Counted from the stretch's first letter, positions 36,776-46,490 are shown. The stretch: DNA of 64,000 bases from Caulifigura coniformis (GCF_007745175.1 NZ_CP036271.1:4662314-4726313), one strand, 5' to 3'. The notes: a model not told the origin generated them from the letters alone. A program made the numbers and translations.

Positions 36776-37579
36776 TTAAGGAATAATGAAGACCAGTCCA
36801 CTCCCAAGCGGGGCGGCTGGTATGTCTGGCTGACCTTCACCCCGTTTCCTAAATGCACAGCGGGTGTTCGATTTTTGACCGATCTCGCACCGAAGAAGGA
36901 GCAGGATCTCATCGGGAAGAAGCAATTCGCTGAAGAGCCGATCACGCATGTCGGGGGGAAGCAGGAAGCGGGCACGTCCGTCGTCGAGCTGAAACGTAAG
37001 CTCGGCACCAGCGAGCAGACGTTCGATCGCTGGAAGAAGTAGCTTGTGTTCCGCGCTCGTCTGCAACAGGGCCTTGAACTGCGAGAACATCTTCTCGATC
37101 GGGTTGAGATTCGGTGAGCACGGGGGCAGGTAGTACACCTCGGCTCCGGCCGATCGAATCGCGTTTCCCACCCCGCTCTGCTTGTGGCTGCTGAGGTTGT
37201 CCATCACCACCAGGTCTCCCGGCTCCAGCGCCGGGATCAGGAACTGACGGACGTAAGCCAGAAAGCATTCCCCATCCATCGGACCATCCAGCACGAAGGG
37301 AGCAATCACTCCGCCGGCCCGGAGAGCCGCTGCGAACGTCGTCGTTTTCCAATGCCCTTGAGGGACGCGGTCCACAACACGGCTTGATTTGGGTCCCCAG
37401 CCATAGCGCCGTGTCATCTTCGTGTCGGCCCCGGTTTCGTCGAAGAACACCAGACGGCGACAGGCTTTCGACTGCACCAGGATGTTCCACCAGCGGCGCT
37501 TCTGAGCCACATCCGGCCGCTGTTGTTCAGCAGCTTTGAGCACTTTTTTTGAGAGTGATTCCCCAGCGCCGAAGCGCAT
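36776..37579 (-). CDS. IS630-family transposase, catalytic frame (orfB)
   Basis: The catalytic part of an IS630-type DDE transposase. Motifs seen: LVFFDETGADTKM (first Asp), GDLVVMDNLSSHK (second Asp) and LPPCSPNLNPIEKMFSQFK (Glu). The frame overlaps orfA by 53 bases and needs a +1 (or -2) shift to be fused; the overlap contains a run of seven A on the coding strand (37544-37550). The last ~55 residues (after ERLLAGAEL) do not look like the usual family end, so the 3' end may be altered. Confidence 0.85.
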   Translation of the reverse strand: MRFGAGESLSKKVLKAAEQQRPDVAQKRRWWNILVQSKACRRLVFFDETGADTKMTRRYGWGPKSSRVVDRVPQGHWKTTTFAAALRAGGVIAPFVLDGPMDGECFLAYVRQFLIPALEPGDLVVMDNLSSHKQSGVGNAIRSAGAEVYYLPPCSPNLNPIEKMFSQFKALLQTSAEHKLLLPAIERLLAGAELTFQLDDGRARFLLPPDMRDRLFSELLLPDEILLLLRCEIGQKSNTRCAFRKRGEGQPDIPAAPLGSGLVFIIP

Positions 37580-37877
37580 TCCACAGAGTGGTCGCGCAGC
37601 CCGGCAGACCGAGTTGGCGTTGCCTTTGGGCGAGCGTCAGGCCGGGGGCGTCCTGGACGCTTTTGAAAATCCGCTCCCGATGCGGTTCCAGAACGCACTC
37701 CGGGCCGACATCTCCCTGCCGGGGAGTGATCTGGCCAGTCTCTTTGCGAAGCGCGAGCCAGTTCCAGATGGTTCGTTCAGTGACCTGAAATCGCCGGGCG
37801 ACTTCGGCCGGCGGAGAGCCGCGGTCGACTTCGGCCACGACGCGGCGCCTCAAATCCATTGAGTAGGGGGTAGGCAT
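37527..37877 (-). CDS. IS630-family transposase, DNA-binding frame (orfA)
   Basis: A 116-aa N-terminal half: MPTPYSMDLRRRVVAEVDRG, then a helix-turn-helix (PPAEVARRFQVTERTIWNWL) and a second helical domain (LTLAQRQRQLGLPGCATTLW). It supplies DNA binding for the transposase. The C-terminus LKKSAQSC is read across the A7 run where frame change to orfB would occur. Confidence 0.85.
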   Translation of the reverse strand: MPTPYSMDLRRRVVAEVDRGSPPAEVARRFQVTERTIWNWLALRKETGQITPRQGDVGPECVLEPHRERIFKSVQDAPGLTLAQRQRQLGLPGCATTLWNALRRWGITLKKSAQSC

Positions 37878-38361
37878 GACTCTTCCTTGATGGAGCCAAC
37901 CACTTGAGAATGCCTTTCCCCAGTCATCCCTCTGAAAAGCAACTGTGGAAGTGCGTTAGTTCGCTTCTGCACTCCCGCGATTGACGCGGCGACCGTGCAC
38001 CGGGCCACCAGCGATGTTCGATTTCGCCCCGGTCGCGAGTGCCCCGAAGCCTCTTGGCTCAGCGTCCCGGCCTGTCGTTTCGAGAGCACAGACAGGCCGT
38101 CTTTCGACGACTTTTGAGGCCAGAACTTTTCCGCAGTCTCCGCGTATTTCCACCGACCGCCGACTGGACAGCGGTCCGGGCGTGCACAAGACTGCGGCAA
38201 TCTGCATCACTTGTTCACGTCGTCGTGGGGTCACACGGCGCGCGAATGTGCATGTTTTCTGATGTCAACCGGGCCCGGCGGGCATCGATGCGCTTTTGAG
38301 TTGACCGCTTCGTTTCTGCAATTCGGCACTTCGTCTCCGACCACTATCGGTTTGCACGCCC
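37878..38361. other. Upstream region of the giant surface-protein gene
   Basis: About 480 bases between the IS630 element and the giant gene. It should contain that gene's promoter; I see no confident hexamers. Short open frames here have no recognisable product. Confidence 0.4.
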
Positions 38362-41300
38362 ATGCTCCGCACTTGGCTGACTTCCATCCGTTCGTATTTT
38401 CGTCGGAAACTTCTGCGGACGGGAACGTCAGTCTGGAGACGAGGTCGGTTTCTGAAGGTCAGGCCTCAGTTTGTGCGCCGCCGCAGGGCTCGTCGGCTCC
38501 CGCGGGGACTTCTTCACTGCCCGCCGCAAATGCTTGAGGCGAGGACGCTTCTGTCCGCATCCGTGCCTGAGGTGACGGGTAACGTCATTAACGGTAGCTC
38601 ATCAAATGCGAACCGGTCGGCAATTCACACAATTACGATCAATTTTGATCAGAATGTGACGATTTCCTCCGCGGCGTCTCTGAAGCTGACGAATCGCACG
38701 ACGGGAAATGTCGTCGACATTTCCACGGCGACTCTGACCGGAAACGGCACATCCTCCGTCACGTGGAATCTCGCGGGGATCACGCTCCCCAACGGTCACT
38801 ACACGGCCGAACTTTCGGCCTCCGGCGTTGCGCCGAACCTCGGCCGGATCCATGCCTTTGAATTCCACAAGCTGACGGGTGACGTCGACGGCAGCGGGGC
38901 CGTCACGTTCAACGACTACACCACCGTTCAGAGCCACTTCAACACGTTCCCCGGGGTCTATGGACCCGGCGATGCGACCGGTGACGGGCTGGTCACGTTC
39001 GCGGACTACACCGCCATTCAATCGGTCTTCAACACGTTGTTGCCACCGAATGGCAATGATGCGCCGCTCGACATCGGCCTGTCGAATGCGTTGATTCCCG
39101 AAAATTCGGCCAGCGGCGCCGCAGTCGGCACACTCAGCGCAAGTGATCCGGACGTCGGTCAGACGTTCACGTACACACTCCCTGCTGGTGTCGGCGATAA
39201 CGCCCTCTTCACAGTCGACGGGACGACTCTGAAGACCGCCGCGAGCTTCGATTTCGAATCCGCGGCCAGCTACACGGTGCAGGTCCAGGTCGCCGACCAG
39301 GATGGCCTGACCTTCCTCAAGACGTTCACCATCACCGTCGAGAACGTCAACGAAGCTCCGACGGACATCGCCCTGTCCAATAACTCGGTCGCAGAGAACG
39401 CGGCCAATGCCCTCGTCGGCACCCTCACCGGAACCGATCCCGACGCTGCTCCCACCCTGACCTTCACGCTCACCGACGACGCGGGAGGCCGATTCCAGGT
39501 CGTAGGCAACCAGTTGCGCACGGTCGCAGCCCTCGATTTCGAGGCCGGATCCAGCTACGACGTCACCGTCCAGGTCGCCGACCAGGATGGCCTGACCTTC
39601 CTCAAGACGTTCACCGTCACCGTCGAGAACGTCAACGAAGCTCCGACGGACATCGCCCTGTCCAATAACTCGGTCGCAGAGAACGCGGCCAATGCCCTCG
39701 TCGGCACCCTCACCGGAACCGATCCCGACGCTGCTCCCACCCTGACCTTCACGCTCACCGACGACGCGGGAGGCCGATTCCAGGTCGTAGGCAACCAGTT
39801 GCGCACGGTCGCAGCCCTCGATTTCGAGGCCGGATCCAGCTACGACGTCACCGTCCAGGTCGCCGACCAGGATGGCCTGACCTTCCTCAAGACGTTCACC
39901 GTCACCGTCGAGAACGTCAACGAAGCTCCGACGGACATCGCCCTGTCCAATAACTCGGTCGCAGAGAACGCGGCCAATGCCCTCGTCGGCACCCTCACCG
40001 GAACCGATCCCGACGCTGCTCCCACCCTGACCTTCACGCTCACCGACGACGCGGGAGGCCGATTCCAGGTCGTAGGCAACCAGTTGCGCACGGTCGCAGC
40101 CCTCGATTTCGAGGCCGGATCCAGCTACGACGTCACCGTCCAGGTCGCCGACCAGGGTGGCCTGACCTTCCTCAAGACGTTCACCGTCACCATCGAGAAC
40201 GTCAACGACGCCCCGGTGGCAGCCGATGACTCCTACTCGCTTCTCGAGGAAGGCTCTCTCTCCGCGAACGTGCTGTCGAATGACAGTGATCAGGATCTCG
40301 ATTCGCTGACGGTCACGGGCTTCACGTTTGACGGTGTGGCCTACGCGCCTGGCGACAGTGCGACGATCACGGGAGTCGGCACACTGAGTGTGAGTGATTC
40401 GGGCGATTTGACGTTCGCACCCGCCACGAACTTCAGCGGAGCGGTTCCATCCATCACTTATACGGTGTCGGATGGCAGCCTGAGCGACATCGCTGAGGTC
40501 ACGATCAACGTGACGCCGGTGAACGATGGCCCCGTGCAGACGGTTCCAGGGCCACTGTCCACCGTAGAGGACACCCCGCTCTCAATCTCCGGTCTCTCGA
40601 TCGTTGACGTCGATAGCGCCACCCTGACAACGACAGTCTCGATTCCCGTGGGCGCTGGCGCCTTGACCGCCACCGGCGCTCCCGGCGTCGTTGCAGGGAA
40701 CGGCACGGCCACGCTGACACTGACCGGAACCGCTGCTCAGATCAACGCGGCCCTGGCGACGCTGGTTTATGGTCCGGCCGCCAACTTCAATTCCGTGTCA
40801 TTCAATCTGACAATGACGACCACGGACTCCGAATTGTCAGACTCGGATACCGTCGCCATCACGGTCGCACCGGTGAACGATGCGCCGCTGGGAGTGGACG
40901 ATTCGTTTAACGGCCTGGAAGACGGGCTGCCCGTAACCGGCAATGTCCTGTCAAACGACACCGATGTCGACGCGGGCGACGTTCTGTCCGTGACAGCAAT
41001 CGAGATCAACAGCGTCTCATTCAGCCCGAACACGCCGATCAGCATTATTGGAGCTGGAACCATCTTCATCGCCACAAACGGCGATCTGACGTTCACTCCG
41101 AATCCGAATTTCCACGGGACCGTTCCGGCCATCACTTACACGGTGTCGGATGGGCACGGCGGAAGCGATACGGCCGTCGTCAACATCACCATTACATCGG
41201 TGAACGACAATCCCGTTGCAGTCCCCGACTCCTTCACAGTTGCTGAAGAGGGTTCGGTCTCGATTCCGGTGCTGGCGAACGACACTGATGTCGATGGGAA

Positions 41301-44300
41301 CACGCTGACAGTCACTCACATCAGCGGCTTGCCAGCCGTCTTCAATGTCCCGGTCACACTCCCGGGTGGCATTGGCACGGCGACGCTGAACATCAGCGGC
41401 GGCATCACGTTCGCCCCGGCACTCAACTTCAACGGCCCCGTCTCGTTCACGTACACCGTCTCGGACGGCAGCGGTGGAGTGGCAACCGGCACTGTGACCG
41501 GCACGGTCACGCCCGTAAACGACGCGCCAGTGGCAGGGGCGGACACGGCCACGGTTGTCGAAGACTTGTCGACGGCCGGCAATGTGCTGATCAATGACAG
41601 CGATGTGGACACGGGCGACAGCCTGCTGGCTTCAGGCGCGAAGGCCGGGACTGGAGCCGGTCCGTTCGCGGCGGCCGGCGCATCGGTCACGGGGACATAC
41701 GGCACGCTGACCCTCCAGGCGGACGGCAATTACGTCTATGCGGCCGATCTGGCTCTGGCCGACACGCTGGCAGTGGGCCAGACGGCCGAGGACGTGTTCA
41801 CCTACCAGATCGTGGACGAGTCAGGGGCAACGGCCACAGCCACTCTCACCGTGACGATCACCGGTTCGAACGACGCTCCGGTGGCCGTCAATGACACGGC
41901 CACAGCGGTCGAGGACGGTCCGTCCGTCCCGGGCGATGTGCTGACCAATGACAGTGATGTGGACACGGGCGACAGTCTGGCGGTCTCGGGCGTGAAGGCC
42001 GGGACCGGAGCCGGTCCGTTCACGGCGGCCGGGACGTCCGTGGAGGGCGAGTATGGCACGCTGACCCTGAATGCCGACGGCACGTACACGTATGCGGCCG
42101 ACCTGGCCGACACGCTGGCCCAGGATGAACCGGCGACCGACATCTTCACCTACCAGATCGTGGATGAGTCGGGCGCGGTCACCACGGCCACACTGACGGT
42201 CTCCATCACCGGCACGAACGACGCGCCGGTGATCAGCACCGGTCCGGTGGCCGTCACGCTGTTCGAGAATGGCGTCGTGGACGCGGTGGAGGCCGATGAG
42301 TCGACGCCTCCCAACCACTTCGAGCCGCACGTCAACATCGACGCGTTCCTGCTGGCGAACCTGGTGAGCGGCGTGGACATGGCCGCGCTGCTGCCGCTGG
42401 TGCAGGCCGAGATCGGTCCGCAGGCCAGCCTGGCCGATGCGATCGCCACGGTGTGGGACTATGTCGACGACAACTACAGCTACAACAACAACCTGATCAA
42501 CGAGATGGGCGCCCGCCTCGGCGTGGAATACGCGCTCTACCTCCGGACGGGCGGCAAGCCGCTCCTGGACGTGGTGGCCAAGTACGAGGCGGACGGCGCC
42601 GATCCGGACACGCTGCCGCAGCGTCTGCAGTCGCTGCACGACAACCTCCTGGGGAACCTGAACGACGTCGGTCTCAGGGACAAGATGCTGCCCAGCGGCC
42701 AGGCGGCGTATGACGACCTGCGGGATCTGATGGACGTCCATGATCTGCTGGACCTCTCCGACAATCGCCCGTGGTTCGGCGGTTACCAGGGGGACGTGAA
42801 CACGTCGCTGGCCTGGGATCAGGCGGAGGGGCTGGTCCCGGTGGCGGGCGGCGACCTGGACGCGACCGACGTCGACACGGGCGCGGTGCTGACCTGGTCG
42901 ATCGCCAAGACGGACGCCACGCCGGTCTATGGCGTGATCGACATCGACGAGGTGACGGGCGAGTGGACCTACACGCTGGATCAGGTGGCGGCCAACACGC
43001 TGACCGAGGGCCAGACGGCGACCGAGGTCTTCACGGCCACGGTGACCGACGAGCATGGCGAGAGCGACACGGTGACGGTGACCGTCACGATCAGGGGCGC
43101 CAACGACCGGCCGGTGGCCGTCAATGACACGGCCACAGCGGTCGAGGACGGTCCGTCCGTCCCGGGCGATGTGCTGACCAATGACAGTGATGTGGACACG
43201 GGCGACAGTCTGGCGGTCTCGGGCGTGAAGGCCGGGACCGGAGCCGGTCCGTTCACGGCGGCCGGGACGTCCGTGGAGGGCGAGTATGGCACGCTGACCC
43301 TGAATGCCGACGGCACGTACACGTATGCGGCCGACCTGGCCGACACGCTGGCCCAGGATGAACCGGCGACCGACATCTTCACCTACCAGATCGTGGATGA
43401 GTCGGGCGCGGTCACCACGGCCACACTGACGGTCTCCATCACCGGCACGAACGACGCGCCGGTGATCAGCACCGGTCCGGTGGCCGTCACGCTGTTCGAG
43501 AATGGCGTCGTGGACGCGGTGGAGGCCGATGAGTCGACGCCTCCCAACCACTTCGAGCCGCACGTCAACATCGACGCGTTCCTGCTGGCGAACCTGGTGA
43601 GCGGCGTGGACATGGCCGCGCTGCTGCCGCTGGTGCAGGCCGAGATCGGTCCGCAGGCCAGCCTGGCCGATGCGATCGCCACGGTGTGGGACTATGTCGA
43701 CGACAACTACAGCTACAACAACAACCTGATCAACGAGATGGGCGCCCGCCTCGGCGTGGAATACGCGCTCTACCTCCGGACGGGCGGCAAGCCGCTCCTG
43801 GACGTGGTGGCCAAGTACGAGGCGGACGGCGCCGATCCGGACACGCTGCCGCAGCGTCTGCAGTCGCTGCACGACAACCTCCTGGGGAACCTGAACGACG
43901 TCGGTCTCAGGGACAAGATGCTGCCCAGCGGCCAGGCGGCGTATGACGACCTGCGGGATCTGATGGACGTCCATGATCTGCTGGACCTCTCCGACAATCG
44001 CCCGTGGTTCGGCGGTTACCAGGGGGACGTGAACACGTCGCTGGCCTGGGATCAGGCGGAGGGGCTGGTCCCGGTGGCGGGCGGCGACCTGGACGCGACC
44101 GACGTCGACACGGGCGCGGTGCTGACCTGGTCGATCGCCAAGACGGACGCCACGCCGGTCTATGGCGTGATCGACATCGACGAGGTGACGGGCGAGTGGA
44201 CCTACACGCTGGATCAGGTGGCGGCCAACACGCTGACCGAGGGCCAGACGGCGACCGAGGTCTTCACGGCCACGGTGACCGACGAGCATGGCGAGAGCGA

Positions 44301-45585
44301 CACGGTGACGGTGACCGTCACGATCAGGGGCGCCAACGACCGGCCGGTGGCCGTCAATGACACGGCCACAGCGGTCGAAGAAGATGGCCCGGCGATTGCC
44401 AACGGCAACGTGCTCACGAACGATAGTGATGTCGATGCAGGGCACGTTCTCACCACGACGGGTGGCGGCGCAGGAAACTACGGCACGCTCGTGCTGAATT
44501 CAGACGGCTCTTACACCTACACACTCAACAACTCATCGGCCGCCGTGCAGGCATTGACGGCCGGGCAGGTCGTCAGCGATGTCTTCACCTATACGGTCAC
44601 CGATGAGTTCGGGGCCAGGACGACGGCCACACTGACGGTCTCCATCACCGGCAAGAACGACGCCCCCATCGCGGTCGCCGATTCTTACACCGTCCTCGAG
44701 GACGGCTCGGTGACGGGCAACGTGTTGACCAACGATACCGACGCCGACGCAGGTGCGACCAAGGTCGTCACGAACGTCACGGTCAATTCGTCCTCGTTTG
44801 CTCCCGGTAGCGTCGTCAACATCGGCGGAGTCGGCGCGTTCATCCTCACGGCGACCGGCGATTTCACCTTCGAACCCGCGTTGAACTACAACGGCCCGGT
44901 TCCTCCCATCACTTACACCATCTCGGATGGCCAGGGAGGTACCGCAACGGGGACGATCACGGTGACGATCACCTCGGTCAACGACGCCCCGGTGGCGGGA
45001 GACGACAACTTCACCGTCGCCGAGGAAGGATCCGTCGCGATCAACGTCCTGGCCAACGACACCGACGTCGATGGAAACACCTTCTCCATCACCCAGGTCA
45101 ACGGACAACCGATCGCGTTCGGCTCCCCGGTGATGATTCCGGGCAAGGGAACGGTCAGCCTGAACCTCAACAGCACGTTGACGTTCACGCCAATCCTCAA
45201 CTTCAACGGCCCGGTGTCGTTCACCTACGTCCTCCAGGACGGCCAGGGCGGCACCGCGACGGGAACTGTCAACGGCACGGTCACGCCAGTGAACGACGCT
45301 CCGACCGACATCGTGCTCTCTGAAACTTCAGTGCCCGAGAATCTCCCTCCCGGAGCGATCGTTGGCATGTTGAGCGCCAACGATCCTGATATCGGTGACG
45401 CATTCACTTACTCCTTGATGCCCGGGCCTGGCGACGGCGACAACGCAGCTTTTTCCATCGACGGAAACGAGCTCAAAACGGCCTCACCGCTTGCGGCAGG
45501 CACCTATGAGATCCGGATTCGTGCGACGGACCAGAACGGCCTGGGGCTCTGGAAGGAACAGACGTTTGAAATCGTCGTCGCATAG
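38362..45585 (+). CDS. Giant cadherin/VCBS-type surface protein with planctomycete export motif and dockerin-like pair
   Basis: A 2407-aa secreted protein, probably an adhesin or matrix component. The N-terminus is long and Arg-rich, ending in LEARTLLSA (residues 58-66), the planctomycete-type motif that precedes mature secreted proteins. Residues ~172-230 are a dockerin-like pair of Ca-binding loops (DVDGSGAVTFNDY, DATGDGLVTFADY). Then cadherin-like repeats (ENxxxGTL...DxD...; ~234-615), followed by VCBS/Ig-like repeats marked by NDAPVA and VLxNDSDVD to the end. Two copies of a VCBS unit carry a ~170-residue helical insert. No C-terminal anchor or sorting signal is seen. The ATG lacks a good binding site. 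Confidence 0.9.
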   Translation: MLRTWLTSIRSYFRRKLLRTGTSVWRRGRFLKVRPQFVRRRRARRLPRGLLHCPPQMLEARTLLSASVPEVTGNVINGSSSNANRSAIHTITINFDQNVTISSAASLKLTNRTTGNVVDISTATLTGNGTSSVTWNLAGITLPNGHYTAELSASGVAPNLGRIHAFEFHKLTGDVDGSGAVTFNDYTTVQSHFNTFPGVYGPGDATGDGLVTFADYTAIQSVFNTLLPPNGNDAPLDIGLSNALIPENSASGAAVGTLSASDPDVGQTFTYTLPAGVGDNALFTVDGTTLKTAASFDFESAASYTVQVQVADQDGLTFLKTFTITVENVNEAPTDIALSNNSVAENAANALVGTLTGTDPDAAPTLTFTLTDDAGGRFQVVGNQLRTVAALDFEAGSSYDVTVQVADQDGLTFLKTFTVTVENVNEAPTDIALSNNSVAENAANALVGTLTGTDPDAAPTLTFTLTDDAGGRFQVVGNQLRTVAALDFEAGSSYDVTVQVADQDGLTFLKTFTVTVENVNEAPTDIALSNNSVAENAANALVGTLTGTDPDAAPTLTFTLTDDAGGRFQVVGNQLRTVAALDFEAGSSYDVTVQVADQGGLTFLKTFTVTIENVNDAPVAADDSYSLLEEGSLSANVLSNDSDQDLDSLTVTGFTFDGVAYAPGDSATITGVGTLSVSDSGDLTFAPATNFSGAVPSITYTVSDGSLSDIAEVTINVTPVNDGPVQTVPGPLSTVEDTPLSISGLSIVDVDSATLTTTVSIPVGAGALTATGAPGVVAGNGTATLTLTGTAAQINAALATLVYGPAANFNSVSFNLTMTTTDSELSDSDTVAITVAPVNDAPLGVDDSFNGLEDGLPVTGNVLSNDTDVDAGDVLSVTAIEINSVSFSPNTPISIIGAGTIFIATNGDLTFTPNPNFHGTVPAITYTVSDGHGGSDTAVVNITITSVNDNPVAVPDSFTVAEEGSVSIPVLANDTDVDGNTLTVTHISGLPAVFNVPVTLPGGIGTATLNISGGITFAPALNFNGPVSFTYTVSDGSGGVATGTVTGTVTPVNDAPVAGADTATVVEDLSTAGNVLINDSDVDTGDSLLASGAKAGTGAGPFAAAGASVTGTYGTLTLQADGNYVYAADLALADTLAVGQTAEDVFTYQIVDESGATATATLTVTITGSNDAPVAVNDTATAVEDGPSVPGDVLTNDSDVDTGDSLAVSGVKAGTGAGPFTAAGTSVEGEYGTLTLNADGTYTYAADLADTLAQDEPATDIFTYQIVDESGAVTTATLTVSITGTNDAPVISTGPVAVTLFENGVVDAVEADESTPPNHFEPHVNIDAFLLANLVSGVDMAALLPLVQAEIGPQASLADAIATVWDYVDDNYSYNNNLINEMGARLGVEYALYLRTGGKPLLDVVAKYEADGADPDTLPQRLQSLHDNLLGNLNDVGLRDKMLPSGQAAYDDLRDLMDVHDLLDLSDNRPWFGGYQGDVNTSLAWDQAEGLVPVAGGDLDATDVDTGAVLTWSIAKTDATPVYGVIDIDEVTGEWTYTLDQVAANTLTEGQTATEVFTATVTDEHGESDTVTVTVTIRGANDRPVAVNDTATAVEDGPSVPGDVLTNDSDVDTGDSLAVSGVKAGTGAGPFTAAGTSVEGEYGTLTLNADGTYTYAADLADTLAQDEPATDIFTYQIVDESGAVTTATLTVSITGTNDAPVISTGPVAVTLFENGVVDAVEADESTPPNHFEPHVNIDAFLLANLVSGVDMAALLPLVQAEIGPQASLADAIATVWDYVDDNYSYNNNLINEMGARLGVEYALYLRTGGKPLLDVVAKYEADGADPDTLPQRLQSLHDNLLGNLNDVGLRDKMLPSGQAAYDDLRDLMDVHDLLDLSDNRPWFGGYQGDVNTSLAWDQAEGLVPVAGGDLDATDVDTGAVLTWSIAKTDATPVYGVIDIDEVTGEWTYTLDQVAANTLTEGQTATEVFTATVTDEHGESDTVTVTVTIRGANDRPVAVNDTATAVEEDGPAIANGNVLTNDSDVDAGHVLTTTGGGAGNYGTLVLNSDGSYTYTLNNSSAAVQALTAGQVVSDVFTYTVTDEFGARTTATLTVSITGKNDAPIAVADSYTVLEDGSVTGNVLTNDTDADAGATKVVTNVTVNSSSFAPGSVVNIGGVGAFILTATGDFTFEPALNYNGPVPPITYTISDGQGGTATGTITVTITSVNDAPVAGDDNFTVAEEGSVAINVLANDTDVDGNTFSITQVNGQPIAFGSPVMIPGKGTVSLNLNSTLTFTPILNFNGPVSFTYVLQDGQGGTATGTVNGTVTPVNDAPTDIVLSETSVPENLPPGAIVGMLSANDPDIGDAFTYSLMPGPGDGDNAAFSIDGNELKTASPLAAGTYEIRIRATDQNGLGLWKEQTFEIVVA
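39352..40206 (+). repeat. Three tandem 285-bp repeats (cadherin-like units)
   Basis: Copies start at 39352, 39637 and 39922, each beginning GAAGCTCCGACGGACATCGC. They appear identical at the nucleotide level apart from a few bases in the last copy (for example CAGGGTGGC for CAGGATGGC and a changed end). Near identity including third codon positions points to recent duplication or gene conversion. Confidence 0.95.
41881..44346 (+). repeat. Tandem 1,233-bp duplication inside the giant gene
   Basis: Copies at 41881-43113 and 43114-44346 begin with GTGGCCGTCAATGACACGGC; a third, partial copy of the first ~35 bases follows at 44347. Protein sequences of the two copies are identical and sampled nucleotide stretches match base for base. 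Each copy spans one VCBS repeat, the helical insert and a second VCBS repeat. Confidence 0.95.
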
Positions 45586-45630
45586 TTGTCGGCCGCAGTC
45601 CATTTGTAGGCCGCTTTTCCGATGCTCAAA

Positions 45631-45664
45631 CCTGCTGACGAGCTTCATGACGCTCGTCAGCAGG
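45631..45664 (+). terminator. Strong hairpin downstream of the giant gene
   Basis: A perfect 13-base stem (CCTGCTGACGAGC / GCTCGTCAGCAGG) with an 8-base loop, 45 bases past the stop. No long T-run follows, but position and stability suit a terminator or 3' end stabiliser. Confidence 0.7.
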
Positions 45665-45839
45665 TCTTGACCAGTCGCCAACTGAGGCCGGATAAAAAAG
45701 TCATGAGCCCATTTCGGGCAAAAGAAATTTGACAACGACTTGGAACTTGTTGCAGGTCCTCCCAACCACTACTTTCCAATTCACACCGAATGTTTTCGCT
45801 CAACTGCGTAGCATTCCCAGATTCATAAGGGCCATTGCG

Positions 45840-46490
45840 ATGAAAGCTGCTGCTACTAGGCTCGCGTTGTGCGCGCTCTTGCTGATGCCCGCGTCCGCAT
45901 CGGCCGACCTCATCCTCAGCTATGACGTTAACATCGTTCAAACGCAGGTGAACGTCGGCGATACGATCGACTGGCAGATCTTCGCAACGGTCAGCGGAAC
46001 GTCGAACGTCGGCGGCAACTTCGGGCTCGCCCGCGCTTCCGTCAGCCTGCAGGACTCCTTCTCGGAAACGATCGCGCCCGGCACGATTGCCTCGGCTTTC
46101 AGCTTTCCTGGCGGCTATTCGTTCCCGAACGGCGGAGCGACAATGCCTTCCGGCCTCTATAACCTCGGCACGCTGGCGATCGAACAAAACGCACTGAACG
46201 CCGCCACCTCGCCAGGTTCTTACCTACTCGCCTCGGGACAGTATGTCGTCACTCAGTTGGGCGTACACACGTTGACGGCCCTCGCCGGCCCGGATCCCAG
46301 CACCTATTTCACCGCCGCTGGACAGGGGAACGGCGATGCCCTGATCTACAATCAAACGAACTTCGGCTTCGACACGGTGAACGCCGTTCCGGAGCCATCG
46401 AGCCTCGTGATGTGCGGCCTCGCGGCCTTCGGCGGCTGGCGGTTGCGTCGTCGCCGCGCGGCTCAGCGTGAAGCTTCCAACACGCTTTAG
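45840..46490 (+). CDS. PEP-CTERM sorting-domain protein
   Basis: A 216-aa exported protein. ATG 45840 has AAGGG nine bases upstream; a longer frame starting at 45729 is not needed. Signal peptide KAAATRLALCALLLMPASASA, then a beta-rich body (SYDVNIVQTQVNVGDTIDWQ) and a PEP-CTERM tail AVPEPSSLVMCGLAAFGGW followed by RLRRRRAAQ. The predicted role is an exosortase-sorted surface or matrix protein. It lies between the giant adhesin and the exopolysaccharide cluster and ends at a good terminator. Confidence 0.9.
   Translation: MKAAATRLALCALLLMPASASADLILSYDVNIVQTQVNVGDTIDWQIFATVSGTSNVGGNFGLARASVSLQDSFSETIAPGTIASAFSFPGGYSFPNGGATMPSGLYNLGTLAIEQNALNAATSPGSYLLASGQYVVTQLGVHTLTALAGPDPSTYFTAAGQGNGDALIYNQTNFGFDTVNAVPEPSSLVMCGLAAFGGWRLRRRRAAQREASNTL

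Larger units (their letters stand above)
36776..37877 (-). mobile_element. IS630-family insertion sequence
   Basis: Two overlapping frames encode an IS630-type transposase with intact-looking DDE residues. Terminal inverted repeats could not be fixed: segments near 36766-36786 and 37884-37905 are only roughly similar as an inverted pair. Bounds given are those of the coding frames. The element lies close to the IS701 remnant and upstream of the giant surface-protein gene. Confidence 0.8.

Noticed and set aside
36766-37905. Exact IS630 terminal inverted repeats
   Set aside because: The best inverted pair near the ends is only about 60% similar, which is too weak to fix the element's boundaries.
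41821-44445. 874-aa minus-strand open frame opposite the giant adhesin
   Set aside because: It mirrors the tandem 1,233-bp duplication and has no recognisable product; it is a shadow of the real gene.
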